From Ruminococcus sp. (lineage in GTDB: Bacteria > Bacillota > Clostridia > Oscillospirales > Ruminococcaceae), in assembly GCA_016290875.1 (NCBI GenBank), contig JAEEVL010000002.1:1-64000 (forward strand): a stretch of DNA of 64,000 bases, given 5' to 3'. Positions 7,672-16,235 of this stretch are shown piece by piece. Numbering within the stretch: position 1 is the first letter of the stretch; every line of letters begins with the position of its first letter. Under the pieces are notes generated by a model. The model ran no database searches. It saw nothing but the letters and a program-made list of their open reading frames with translations, and had not been told where the DNA came from. A program made the position numbers and the translations under genes.

Positions 7672-8592
7672 TCACTTAGCTCTCGTCGGAGGCTCTGTAG
7701 GATCGCAGAAGTATTCCTCGGGCAGGTTCGAGATGAATGAATCGCTGGGGATGAAGTCGTTCTCAGCGTCTGTTCCGTCAACACAGGCAGCAAAAGCGAT
7801 GCTTGAACCGTAATTGAACATATACTTTATAGCTTCCTTCTTCTTGTCGTAATCAACAGCTGTGATATTTGTATTTGGCAGCATATTGATTATTTCGGTG
7901 AAGTATCTGTCAAAGTTCGTAGCGATACGGTCGCCGTCGGAACCGTTTATCATATAGCTGATGATAGTTGCAGCCTTGAGAGCACGCTCAGGCTCGCCGC
8001 CGGGGAACTTGTTGTATGTGAGGTACATTGTGATCTCGTCAGCTGCGAGAGTTTCGAGTGTGCCGTCTCCGGGATAGCCGTTGAGCTTGATGTCAACAGG
8101 GTAGTTTACTCCGCCGAAGAGGTCACATACGTGCTCGAAAGCGTTGACATCGAATACCATATACTTGCTTATGTCGACTTTCAGAGCTTCTTCGATGAAC
8201 TCCTCTGCAGCCTGTGCGCCGCCGCGGGTGTATTTATCCTTGAGAGCTATCTGAGTGCCCTCTTTTTCGGAATAGAGGATGGAGTTTGAAGGAACGCCTA
8301 TGAAGAGAACTTCCTTCTTATAGGGAACGGAGCGCATTACAACGAAGGTAGCTGAAGCGTCTGACGCAGCTTCGGGATCGTCGAGAATGAGAAGAAGCGT
8401 ATGGCTGTCCTCAGCGGATACGGAAATAGAGCCGTTTCTTGGCTGAGGTTCTTTTATGTCATCTTCTTTTTTACCGATGTAGTTATGGTAGATGAAGTAG
8501 CCTGCACCGCCTACGATGATCGTTGCGATGAAGATGGTAACAAGGAACGGGATGGCTATGCTTCCGGTTTTCTTTTTGCGTTTTTCTGACAT
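7672..8592 (-). CDS. Membrane-anchored LCP (LytR-CpsA-Psr)-like protein, divergent
   Basis: 306 residues: a basic cytoplasmic tail (SEKRKKKTGS), one membrane helix (about 12-35) and an extracytoplasmic domain with LCP traits, such as a beta-strand LLLILDDPE, VLFIGVPSNSI where LCP enzymes have a PRD motif, YTRGGAQAA, and the helix-turn VFEHVCDLFGGVNYPV. LCP proteins transfer anionic polymers to peptidoglycan. Here the usual Arg of PRD is absent, so activity is doubtful. ATG 8592 is chosen over the upstream ORF start because AAAGGAGAG lies 9 bases before it. First gene of the LCP-tatD-PP2C unit. Confidence 0.65.
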   Translation of the reverse strand: MSEKRKKKTGSIAIPFLVTIFIATIIVGGAGYFIYHNYIGKKEDDIKEPQPRNGSISVSAEDSHTLLLILDDPEAASDASATFVVMRSVPYKKEVLFIGVPSNSILYSEKEGTQIALKDKYTRGGAQAAEEFIEEALKVDISKYMVFDVNAFEHVCDLFGGVNYPVDIKLNGYPGDGTLETLAADEITMYLTYNKFPGGEPERALKAATIISYMINGSDGDRIATNFDRYFTEIINMLPNTNITAVDYDKKKEAIKYMFNYGSSIAFAACVDGTDAENDFIPSDSFISNLPEEYFCDPTEPPTRAK

Positions 8593-8631
8593 TTTGGTAC
8601 TCTCCTTTAAAAATGATACATAATATATCAA

Positions 8632-8920
8632 AATTGATTACTTATCGTATATAAATGCGATGAAAATATGCACAGTAAAATGAATAAAAACGTTTTTACG
8701 TTTTTGATGTTAAAAACTGGTTGGCTTCAATGCGTTTATCAACAGGTTTTTCAACATTTTCCACACTGAAAGTTAACTTTGAATGTTTAAACACATCATT
8801 CAACAGTCGGTTGAAAACGAACGTATCTTCACTCCGTAAAACTTCCGATGGGATAAAAAACAGTCGGCGAAAAGTATTTTTATTGAAATAAACTTGAAAA
8901 ATCCTGCAAATGTGATATAA
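8632..8920. other. Intergenic region with DnaA-box-like 9-mers
   Basis: No gene. It holds three DnaA-box-like 9-mers in a row (TTATCAACA 8736, TTTTCAACA 8748, TTTTCCACA 8757) and a direct repeat AACAGTCGG..GAAAA near 8801 and 8859. The promoter for the LCP-tatD-PP2C unit should lie here but no consensus match stands out. Confidence 0.4.
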
Positions 8921-9625
8921 TTAGTGTTGGGACTCTCGCCGCGGCCGGATAAAAGGATTGGGCAGGAGCGAAATACGCTGCCTTACAGAACCTATATCCG
9001 TACCGGCTTCATCTATGATGCGGCAGAGGTCATCGTTGCTGAATTCAGCGACTCTTTTGCCGCTGTTGTTCAGATAGGCAACTGTCTGATGAGTCCCTGA
9101 GCGGTATTCGGAATGATTATAATAAGCTATGGCAGCTGATGAACAGTCAGCCATAAAGTAGTTGCGTGTACGGTAGAGCTCCTTTCCTGCGCCGGTCTTG
9201 GAATAAACTATATCCGGATCGGGATTAGTACAGGTAAGGGTGTCGCAGTACATCTCGACATTGCGTAGTATCTCAAGCTCGACAGGACGAAAGCGTTCTG
9301 CGTGGCGGAGATACGGCATAGCGCCTATGAGCTTTATATCAGCACCGCTGTTTTTCAAGCGGATGATATACTGAGCTGCCCAGAGGTCTGTTCCGGTCGA
9401 GAGACCGTCTATGAAGCAGGTGTAACCGGCTTCGACAGCAAGATCAATGTATCTGCACAGCATGAGCTGTATCCCGGTGACGGTCAGTTCAAGAAAAGCA
9501 TTGTCGTTCCGGTAAGGAATGACGCTCTTGATCCTGTGACCGGTTATACATACGGTCTTGTCAGGCTGAGGTATGAAACGTTCCGGCGGCGTCAGCCATA
9601 TGCCGGATGTCAGTGATCTTAGCAA
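8921..9625 (-). CDS. SLOG-domain protein (DUF1273/YpsA-like)
   Basis: 234 residues with the Rossmann-like pattern of SLOG nucleotide-binding proteins of the DUF1273/YpsA group: VCITGHR near residue 25, a Gly-rich turn with aspartate in DGLSTGTDLWAAQ, and a later strand SSAAIAYYN. Such proteins are thought to bind nucleotide-like ligands; the function here is unknown. The start is TTG 9625 with GGAGG 7 bases upstream, and a TTGAAA-N17-TATAAT promoter lies at 9654-9682. It is divergent from alr with a 120-base shared control region. Confidence 0.75.
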   Translation of the reverse strand: MLRSLTSGIWLTPPERFIPQPDKTVCITGHRIKSVIPYRNDNAFLELTVTGIQLMLCRYIDLAVEAGYTCFIDGLSTGTDLWAAQYIIRLKNSGADIKLIGAMPYLRHAERFRPVELEILRNVEMYCDTLTCTNPDPDIVYSKTGAGKELYRTRNYFMADCSSAAIAYYNHSEYRSGTHQTVAYLNNSGKRVAEFSNDDLCRIIDEAGTDIGSVRQRISLLPNPFIRPRRESQH

Positions 9626-9653
9626 GTCAACACCTCCAATATCATACTATATG

Positions 9654-9682
9654 ATTATAGCATAATACATTATAGATTTCAA
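9654..9682 (-). promoter_or_regulatory. Promoter of the SLOG gene
   Basis: Minus strand TTGAAA, 17-base spacer, TATAAT, about 28 bases before the TTG start, within the 120-base region divergent to alr. Confidence 0.7.
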
Positions 9683-9745
9683 GAAGTTTTTAAGATATGT
9701 AATATTATTTTAACCGCTTGTATTGCGAAAGAAAGGAATGATAGA

Positions 9746-10882
9746 ATGAAACCCTATCTCAAAAGAGCCTGGGCAGAGGTGTCTCTCTCCAAGCTCAGAC
9801 AGAATATGGAGATAATCAGGGGACTCAACTCGGACAGCACAGATATAATGGCTGTCGTAAAGGCTGACGCTTACGGACACGGCTATGACAGAGTCTGCCA
9901 TTGTCTTGCTGAGGACTGCGGTATACGCTATTTTGCGGTATCCAATCTCGACGAAGCGCTGGCGGTAAGACAGCTCTGCCCGGATGCTGATATACTGATA
10001 CTCGGCTATACTCCTCCGGAGTATGCTCACGAGATCTCGGAGAACAACATAATCCAGGGCGTTGTCTCCATGGAGTATGCACAGTCTCTCTGTCATAACA
10101 GCAAGGATAAGGTCCGCTGCCACATCAAGATAGATACAGGTATGGGCAGAATAGGACTCAGATATGATACTCCGGCTGAATGTGCTGAGGAGATAATCCG
10201 TATCTGCGGCATAGAAGGCCTTTCTGTTGAGGGTATATATACTCATTTCGCAGTTGCAGACAGCGATGATCCCGACAATATAAGCTACACCGATCATCAG
10301 CAGGCTTACATCACAGATACCTATGACGAGCTTGTCAGAAGGGGAGTTAAGCTGGAGCATATGCACTTCATGAACAGCGCTGCTACCTGTTACCGCAACG
10401 ACAGCAGGAGTACTCTTTCGCGTGCCGGTATCATAATATACGGACTTCACCCTGATATCAGCCTTGATATCCCCGAGGGACTTGAACCTGTTATGGAGCT
10501 CAAAGCCGTTATCTCACAGGTCAAGACGGTTCCGGCAGGCACCTGTATAAGCTATGGCAGGACATTCGTTTCCGACAGGGAAATGCGTGTAGCAACAGTT
10601 ACCATAGGCTATGCGGACGGCTATTCGAGACTTCTCAGCTCAAAGGGCGAGATACTTGTTCACGGTAAGCGCTGCCGTATAGTCGGAAGAGTCTGCATGG
10701 ACCAGCTTATGATAGATGTTTCTGATGTGCCCGAAGCAGAGTCCGGCGACATCGTTACTCTCATCGGTCGCGACGGCGATGACATTATAACCGCAGACGA
10801 GCTTGCCTCGGTCTACGGAACTATCGGCTATGAAGTAGTATGCGGCATCTCAAAGAGAGTGCCGAGAATATACATTGACTGA
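9746..10882 (+). CDS. alr: Alanine racemase
   Basis: 378 residues, the normal family length. The PLP-binding Lys is in AVVKADAYGHG near the N-terminus, and the second catalytic base, Tyr, is in TIGYADGYSR in the C-terminal beta domain. IDTGMGRIG and MNSAAT barrel motifs are present. It converts L-Ala to D-Ala in the cytoplasm for peptidoglycan. Start supported by AAAGGA. It heads the run alr, YmcA-like, mutS. Confidence 0.96.
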   Translation: MKPYLKRAWAEVSLSKLRQNMEIIRGLNSDSTDIMAVVKADAYGHGYDRVCHCLAEDCGIRYFAVSNLDEALAVRQLCPDADILILGYTPPEYAHEISENNIIQGVVSMEYAQSLCHNSKDKVRCHIKIDTGMGRIGLRYDTPAECAEEIIRICGIEGLSVEGIYTHFAVADSDDPDNISYTDHQQAYITDTYDELVRRGVKLEHMHFMNSAATCYRNDSRSTLSRAGIIIYGLHPDISLDIPEGLEPVMELKAVISQVKTVPAGTCISYGRTFVSDREMRVATVTIGYADGYSRLLSSKGEILVHGKRCRIVGRVCMDQLMIDVSDVPEAESGDIVTLIGRDGDDIITADELASVYGTIGYEVVCGISKRVPRIYID

Positions 10883-10911
10883 ACACTATATAATATGTAA
10901 GGAGAATAAAA

Positions 10912-11319
10912 ATGGACGTTATCGAACTCACAAGAGAGCTTGGAAAGGCAATACAGCAGGACGACAGATTTATCGCATACAATCTTGCAAAGCAGGTGAA
11001 CGACAATGACAAGGAGCTCAACGAGGATGTTGAGAAGTTTTCAAAGCTCCGCGAGGAACTCAACGAGGTAATGAAGGACGTCAAGTCTTCTGATACAAAC
11101 CATCTCAAGGAGCTCGACGAGAACATAAAGGCTACATACAAGAAGATAATGAGCAACAAGAATATGATCGTATTCCAGGCTGCTCAGAAGAACCTTGAGG
11201 ACCTTGTCAACAATATACAGCAGATAATCACAATGTGCGCTAACGGAGAGGATCCGGAGACCTGCCAGCCTTCAAGCGGCTGCTCGGGAAGCTGCTCTAC
11301 CTGCGGAGGCTGCGGCTGA
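10912..11319 (+). CDS. YlbF/YmcA family (Ric complex) protein with Cys-rich tail
   Basis: 135 residues, mostly helical, matching the YlbF/YmcA family, with a heptad-like body ending in NNIQQIITMC. The C-terminal 28 residues contain six Cys (pattern C-x8-C-x5-C-x3-C-x2-C-x2-C). In Bacillus the RicA/RicF/RicT complex binds 4Fe-4S clusters and promotes mRNA maturation by RNase Y; ymcA (ricA) also lies just upstream of mutS there, so RicA is the likely equivalent. Stop and mutS start overlap (TGATG), suggesting translational coupling. Start has AAGGAG 8 bases upstream. Confidence 0.8.
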   Translation: MDVIELTRELGKAIQQDDRFIAYNLAKQVNDNDKELNEDVEKFSKLREELNEVMKDVKSSDTNHLKELDENIKATYKKIMSNKNMIVFQAAQKNLEDLVNNIQQIITMCANGEDPETCQPSSGCSGSCSTCGGCG

Positions 11320-13940
11320 TGGAGATCGACAGAAGTAAGATCTCCCCGATGATGCGCCAGTACTTCGAGGTCAAGGACAAGTATGAGGACTGTGTGCTGT
11401 TTTTCAGACTGGGAGATTTCTACGAGATGTTCTTCGACGATGCCATTAGGGTATCTAAAGCGCTTGAACTCACTCTTACCGGCAGGGACTGCGGTCTCGA
11501 GGAACGTGCGCCCATGTGCGGAGTACCGTTCCACGCAGCAGATATGTACATCAAGCGCCTTATAGATATGGGCTTCAAGGTGGCTGTCTGCGAACAGCTC
11601 ACCGATCCTGCCGAGACAAAGGGCATTGTTGTCAGAGATGTTATCAGAGTCGTGACTCCTGGTACTCTCACTGACAGCAGTATGCTCGACGACGGCAGAA
11701 ACAACTATATATGCAGCATTTTCTACGACGAGGAGAACAAGACCTGCGGTGTGGCTTCTGCGGATATTTCGACCGGTGAAGCTGCTGTCAGCAAATTTGA
11801 GGGCAAGGATATGGAGGCAGGAGTCATTAATGAGCTCAGCCGCATACAGCCGTCTGAGATAATATTTCCGGACAGCTTTTTCAGCATGAAGAATGTTGCG
11901 GATTTTGTAAAGCTCAGACTCGGAAGCGCAGTTACACTGCGTGATGCAGAGCGTTTTGCCCCGTCACAGAACATCGGCATAGTTACCGAGCTGCTCGGAG
12001 TAACAGACGCTTCAGAGCTCGGGATAAGCACCGACGGCGCGGACTGCGCTGCCGTATGCGGACTGTTTGAGTATATCAGGGACACTCAGAAGTCCTCTGT
12101 TTCGAGATTTACAGGTATTGAGGTAGTGGGCGAGGACGCATTCATGGGACTCGATCTCAATGCAAGGCGGAATCTTGAGCTCACGGAAACTCTCCGCAAT
12201 AAGGAGAAGAAAGGCTCTCTGCTTTGGGTGCTCGATTCGACAAAGACTTCAATGGGCAGACGTATGCTCAAAAACTGGATAGAACAGCCGCTTAAAAGTC
12301 CGGCCAAGATAATCGCAAGACTTGATGCAGTTGAAGCACTCTACAAAAAGAGCGTTGTCATGGGCGAGCTCGCAGAACTGCTCGAAAGAGTATACGATCT
12401 CGAGCGCCTTATGACCAAGGTAATGTACAAAACGGCTACTCCCCGCGACCTGAAGGCGCTTTCAGCAACAGCCGCACAGCTTCCCTGCATAAAGGCAGAG
12501 CTTTCAAAGCTGAACGATTCAAAGCTGCTTGCAAGGCTGTGCGATGATATATCCGACCTCGGCGAGATAGTCAACCTTGTGGAAAACGCCATTATGGACG
12601 AGCCGCCTGTTTCCGTCAAGGACGGCGGCGTTATCAAGGAAGGCTTCAACGAGGAACTTGACAACCTCCGCCACATAATGAACAACGGCAAGGACATCAT
12701 CGAGGAGATAGCACAGCGCGAGAAGGAGTCTACCGGCATCAAGAACCTGAAAATAGGCTTCAACCGTGTATTCGGCTACTATCTTGAAGTCACACGTTCC
12801 TACTATGATCTTATACCGGAAGGCTGGATACGCAAGCAGACTCTTGCGAACGCCGAGCGTTTCATCACAGAGGAACTCAAAAATGCCGAAAACTCCATAC
12901 TCGGCGCAAAGGACAAGGCTCTCTCTCTCGAAGCGGATATATTCTCAGAGGTAAGAGACTTCCTTGCAACAAAGCTTGCACCCGTACAGCAGACTGCTGC
13001 TGCGGTCGCTGCGGTGGACGTTCTTTGTTCTTTCGCTGATGTTGCGCTGAGAAACCAGTACGTTAAGCCGGATATAGCTCTCGACGGAGCTATCGACATA
13101 AAAGCCGGACGTCACCCTGTTGTCGAGCTTATGCTCACGGACGAGGTATTCGTACCGAATGATGTTCACATCGACACAAAGGCTGACCGTATGTCCATAA
13201 TCACAGGACCGAATATGTCCGGTAAATCCACATATATGCGTCAGACTGCACTCATAGTCCTTATGGCTCAGATCGGATGCTTCGTGCCTGCCGATGCGGC
13301 TAAAATATCGGTAGTGGATAAGATATTCACCCGAGTGGGAGCTTCCGACGACCTCACAGCAGGACAGTCCACATTCATGGTGGAGATGAGCGAGGTCTCT
13401 GACATTCTCAAAAACGCTACCCCGAACAGCCTTGTCATTCTCGACGAGGTGGGACGCGGAACTTCTACATTTGACGGCGTGAGCATTGCCCGTGCCGTTG
13501 CAGAACACATCTGCACATCGAAAAAACTCGGCTGCAAGACTCTCTTTGCGACTCACTACCATGAGCTCATCGGACTCGAGAACGAGCTTGAGGGCGTGAA
13601 GAATTACAGTATTGCGGTAAACAAACACGGCGGAACTATACGTTTCCTGCGTAAGATAGTGCGCGGCGGAGTTGATGACAGCTACGGCGTTGATGTTGCT
13701 AAGCTGGCAGGACTGCCGGCAAAGGTCGTCAGCCGTGCGAGAGAGCTTCTTGAGGAAATGGAAAAGGCTCACGCTTCCGGGAGCACAGATGCCGCTCCGG
13801 CAGAGCATGAGCAGATGAGCTTCGGTGCTGTAAGCAGCGAGAAGGCGCTTGATATGCTGAAAAAGACCAACATCGACGAGCTTTCCGATGCCGAGTGCAG
13901 AGAGCTCCTCAGAGATATGATACAGACTATGGAGGGATAA
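11319..13940 (+). CDS. mutS: DNA mismatch repair protein MutS
   Basis: 873 residues, full length. The N-terminal mismatch-recognition motif is in FRLGDFYEMF. The ATPase has Walker A GPNMSGKST, Walker B LVILDEVGRGTSTFDG and ATHYHEL. The C-terminal region has a helix-turn-helix and an acidic tail. It recognises mismatches and recruits the MutL encoded at 22886. It overlaps the preceding gene by one base, and a small unknown gene starts 3 bases after its stop. Confidence 0.98.
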   Translation: MEIDRSKISPMMRQYFEVKDKYEDCVLFFRLGDFYEMFFDDAIRVSKALELTLTGRDCGLEERAPMCGVPFHAADMYIKRLIDMGFKVAVCEQLTDPAETKGIVVRDVIRVVTPGTLTDSSMLDDGRNNYICSIFYDEENKTCGVASADISTGEAAVSKFEGKDMEAGVINELSRIQPSEIIFPDSFFSMKNVADFVKLRLGSAVTLRDAERFAPSQNIGIVTELLGVTDASELGISTDGADCAAVCGLFEYIRDTQKSSVSRFTGIEVVGEDAFMGLDLNARRNLELTETLRNKEKKGSLLWVLDSTKTSMGRRMLKNWIEQPLKSPAKIIARLDAVEALYKKSVVMGELAELLERVYDLERLMTKVMYKTATPRDLKALSATAAQLPCIKAELSKLNDSKLLARLCDDISDLGEIVNLVENAIMDEPPVSVKDGGVIKEGFNEELDNLRHIMNNGKDIIEEIAQREKESTGIKNLKIGFNRVFGYYLEVTRSYYDLIPEGWIRKQTLANAERFITEELKNAENSILGAKDKALSLEADIFSEVRDFLATKLAPVQQTAAAVAAVDVLCSFADVALRNQYVKPDIALDGAIDIKAGRHPVVELMLTDEVFVPNDVHIDTKADRMSIITGPNMSGKSTYMRQTALIVLMAQIGCFVPADAAKISVVDKIFTRVGASDDLTAGQSTFMVEMSEVSDILKNATPNSLVILDEVGRGTSTFDGVSIARAVAEHICTSKKLGCKTLFATHYHELIGLENELEGVKNYSIAVNKHGGTIRFLRKIVRGGVDDSYGVDVAKLAGLPAKVVSRARELLEEMEKAHASGSTDAAPAEHEQMSFGAVSSEKALDMLKKTNIDELSDAECRELLRDMIQTMEG

Positions 13941-13942
13941 GC

Positions 13943-14350
13943 TTGAATCTTAAAGTAAATGAAGAAATAATGCACCGGGAACTCAGCCAGTTCGGCGTTC
14001 CATATAATGCGCCGTGCTATATATCGATAATCACTCCTTCGTATTTATGGACTTGGGGTACGAGTTTCAAGACCGGATATGCCGCATATACCAACAACGG
14101 AGAGCTTCTTCTGTTCATAGACTGCCTTATGGGCAACAGACTGGAAGTCCTCACAGAAGACGGCGTGAAGTCATGCTCCTATAAGAAACAGTTTCTTATT
14201 CCGCAGCATTCGATCAAGATATCCGGCATAGCCAACGGAAAGAAGTACAAGTATGAGATACACATACCGCACAAGGTAGCCGGAAAGTTTGCTTCACAGG
14301 CTGAAAATTCAGCTGAACTCCTGTCATTCCTCGAAGGCTGGCAGCGATAA
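13943..14350 (+). CDS. Hypothetical protein downstream of mutS, 135 aa
   Basis: No family recognised. The start is TTG 13943, 2 bases after the mutS stop, with GGAGGG overlapping the mutS end; the ORF-track ATG lies inside mutS and is less likely. The protein looks soluble, with many beta-type stretches, a Trp/Tyr-rich patch (SYLWTWGTSF) and the C-terminus SAELLSFLEGWQR. The last segment loosely parallels the next gene (AVRLLHLLEWIW), hinting at a related fold, but this is inference. It is probably cotranscribed with mutS. Confidence 0.65.
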   Translation: MNLKVNEEIMHRELSQFGVPYNAPCYISIITPSYLWTWGTSFKTGYAAYTNNGELLLFIDCLMGNRLEVLTEDGVKSCSYKKQFLIPQHSIKISGIANGKKYKYEIHIPHKVAGKFASQAENSAELLSFLEGWQR

Positions 14351-14391
14351 GCCATAATTAAACTTGAAATATACTGAACGGAGGTCATACA

Positions 14392-15018
14392 ATGCCCGCA
14401 TATTTCAGCATAGTCCTTGAATTTGACCGCGATGACATAGGTGTCAATACAGTTGATGAGCTTTGCTTCTATCTGAAGCACGCCGGACTCCGTTTCCGCA
14501 GCGGTGCCTTTGGCGCAGAAAAGCTCTCACAGGGCGAGATAACTGCCCATAACCAGGAACTGCTCCTGCATAACTTTGAACCTGATCCCAACGAGGAGCG
14601 CGGCGACAGCTACTTCCAGTCGGAGTTTGACGTCGAGGGTTTCTCAGGAGCCCGCGGCTTCTATCTGAACAATACTCCCTCAGACGGCAGATACGAATAC
14701 GTTATCGTGATACCGGAAGAGGAGATATACGAAGAGAACGAGCCTAAAACTCTGAAAAAGGAAACAGCAGTAAGACTCCTGCATCTGCTCGAATGGATAT
14801 GGCATATGCCGTCTATACGCACTATTCAGACACTTACCGAGAAGTGCGACGATATAACCCCCGAAACAGAGTTTAAGACAGGCGGACTGCCGCAGGCTCA
14901 CCCCTATGCGGTCGTGACCGAGAGACAGCTCAAAACCCTCAACACAGAGGGCTTTGAAGTGAAGCCGTTCCACATCGGCGGCGTTATGCTCACTAATAAA
15001 AACTACAAATTTATATAA
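14392..15018 (+). CDS. Hypothetical protein, 208 aa
   Basis: Not recognised. Soluble, acidic protein with no signal or membrane segment; start has CGGAGG 7 bases before ATG. It begins 41 bases after the preceding unknown gene on the same strand, so the two may be cotranscribed after mutS. Visible traits are an acidic middle (EEEIYEENEPKTL), a Leu/Trp-rich helix (AVRLLHLLEWIWHM) and a C-terminal mixed segment. No catalytic motif is evident. The repeat element at 15049 follows directly. Confidence 0.65.
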   Translation: MPAYFSIVLEFDRDDIGVNTVDELCFYLKHAGLRFRSGAFGAEKLSQGEITAHNQELLLHNFEPDPNEERGDSYFQSEFDVEGFSGARGFYLNNTPSDGRYEYVIVIPEEEIYEENEPKTLKKETAVRLLHLLEWIWHMPSIRTIQTLTEKCDDITPETEFKTGGLPQAHPYAVVTERQLKTLNTEGFEVKPFHIGGVMLTNKNYKFI

Positions 15019-15048
15019 TGCCTCTGTGCGGGTAAATACGTTATTATC

Positions 15049-15260
15049 GGGGCAAACCTTTCTGAGGAAAGGTTCTTCCCCGAACCCCTTTCCAAAGACT
15101 TTATTTTTGTTTTTCCCGGAATGGTACTCCGGTCCGGAGATAAAATAAAGCTGCACTGTCATCAATTCCTGATAGTACGGTACCATTCCGGGAAAAACCA
15201 GATAAAAGTTTTCGGAAGGGAGTCTGAGGGAGAACCATTTCTCAAAAGGGTTTCCCTCAG
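15049..15260. repeat. Long imperfect inverted repeat (MITE-like)
   Basis: Two arms of about 79 bases (15049-15127 and 15180-15260) pair around a 52-base centre. The inner 19 bases match perfectly (GTACCATTCCGGGAAAAAC and its complement), and the outer parts match at roughly three quarters. No coding potential. The size and palindromic form suggest a miniature mobile element or a large structured RNA. Confidence 0.65.
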
Positions 15261-15313
15261 TAAATGACGAATGTACTTGCATAGAAGCATTAAATAAGAT
15301 CGGAGAAGATGAA

Positions 15314-15925
15314 ATGAAAAAAGCTATGACGATCTCTTACGAAGTCGGAAACAACCTATATCTCAACTTTACGAACAAGTGTCCCTGTGCGTGCACGTTC
15401 TGCATAAGGACTCACGCGGACGGCGCATACGGTTCTGATCCGTTATGGCTTGAGCATGAACCTACTATGGACGAGATAAAGGCTGACCTTGACAAGAGGG
15501 ATACAGCGAAGTATGACGAGATAGTGTTCTGCGGATACGGTGAGCCGACCGAAAGGCTTGATGCTGTTGTGGAAGCAGCTGCATATCTCAGGGAAAAGGG
15601 CTGTAAGAAGCTCCGTATCAACACAAACGGTCTCGGTGATCTTGTGAACGGCAGGAGCATAGCTGATGAGCTGTGCGAAGCTCTTGACGTAGTGTCTGTA
15701 AGTCTCAATGCAGGCACTAAGGACGAGTACATGGCAGTCACACGCCCGAGATTTGACAATGCCTGGGAGGCTATGCAGCAGTTCACGGCTGACTGCGTAA
15801 AGACCGGCAAAGCTGAGGTAATGATGTCCGTTGTCGATGTTATTCCTCAGGAACAGATAGAGGCTTCAAAGGAAGTCGCTGCGAAGCTCGGAGCTGTGCT
15901 TCGTATCCGTACATTCGATGATTGA
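15314..15925 (+). CDS. Radical SAM protein, TatD-associated family
   Basis: 203 residues with a compact radical SAM domain: CPCACTFC supplies the C-x3-C-x2-C cluster motif (about residues 24-31), FCGYGEPTE is the glycine-rich SAM contact, and INTNGLGDL and VSLNAGT are later barrel strands. It matches the small radical SAM family usually encoded beside tatD; here tatD is about 8 kb away on the other strand. Substrate unknown. Start ATG 15314 has GGAGAAG 6-7 bases upstream. The short length is normal for this family, so truncation is not suspected. Confidence 0.8.
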   Translation: MKKAMTISYEVGNNLYLNFTNKCPCACTFCIRTHADGAYGSDPLWLEHEPTMDEIKADLDKRDTAKYDEIVFCGYGEPTERLDAVVEAAAYLREKGCKKLRINTNGLGDLVNGRSIADELCEALDVVSVSLNAGTKDEYMAVTRPRFDNAWEAMQQFTADCVKTGKAEVMMSVVDVIPQEQIEASKEVAAKLGAVLRIRTFDD

Positions 15926-16075
15926 TGTGCAGAGTGCATAATTTTCAACAGCTCTATTTGTATAAGATTTTGTGGTAGCTCTATGGAAATCTTTTCCTGG
16001 ATATGTTATAATATAAAAAGGATTTTTCGTCTGAAATACGGACGAAGCTCTTCAGACTGACAGGAGGAATATACT

Positions 16076-16210
16076 ATGGATCACAAAAAGATCATTATAG
16101 CTGCTGCGGCTGCGACAGTATTTACAGCCGGACTTACAGCTGCTTGCGTCGTTGTCTGCAAGCGGTTGCTGGACAAGAACTACATTCCGGTCAGCGTATC
16201 AAACAGTTAA
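16076..16210 (+). CDS. Small single-pass membrane microprotein, 44 aa
   Basis: Too short for the ORF track. It starts [19 protein letters not shown], has one hydrophobic Ala/Val-rich helix (about 6-28) including two Cys (AACVVVCK), then a short polar tail ending VSVSNS. AGGAGG lies 8 bases before the ATG, and an extended -10 (TATGTTATAAT) about 75 bases upstream could drive it. It ends 25 bases before ilvE and may be cotranscribed. Function unknown. The strong ribosome site is the main evidence that it is real. Confidence 0.65.
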   Translation: MDHKKIIIAAAAATVFTAGLTAACVVVCKRLLDKNYIPVSVSNS

Positions 16211-16235
16211 TTTTTATAAAAGAAGGTTGAATAAA

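Noticed and set aside
9710-10450. 246-residue minus-strand ORF opposite alr
   Set aside because: Antisense shadow of a clear alanine racemase.
12945-13808. 287-residue minus-strand ORF inside mutS
   Set aside because: Shadow of mutS on the opposite strand; mutS motifs and codon pattern account for the DNA.
15314-15925. Truncated radical SAM enzyme
   Set aside because: About 200 residues is normal for the TatD-associated radical SAM family, and both ends look intact.
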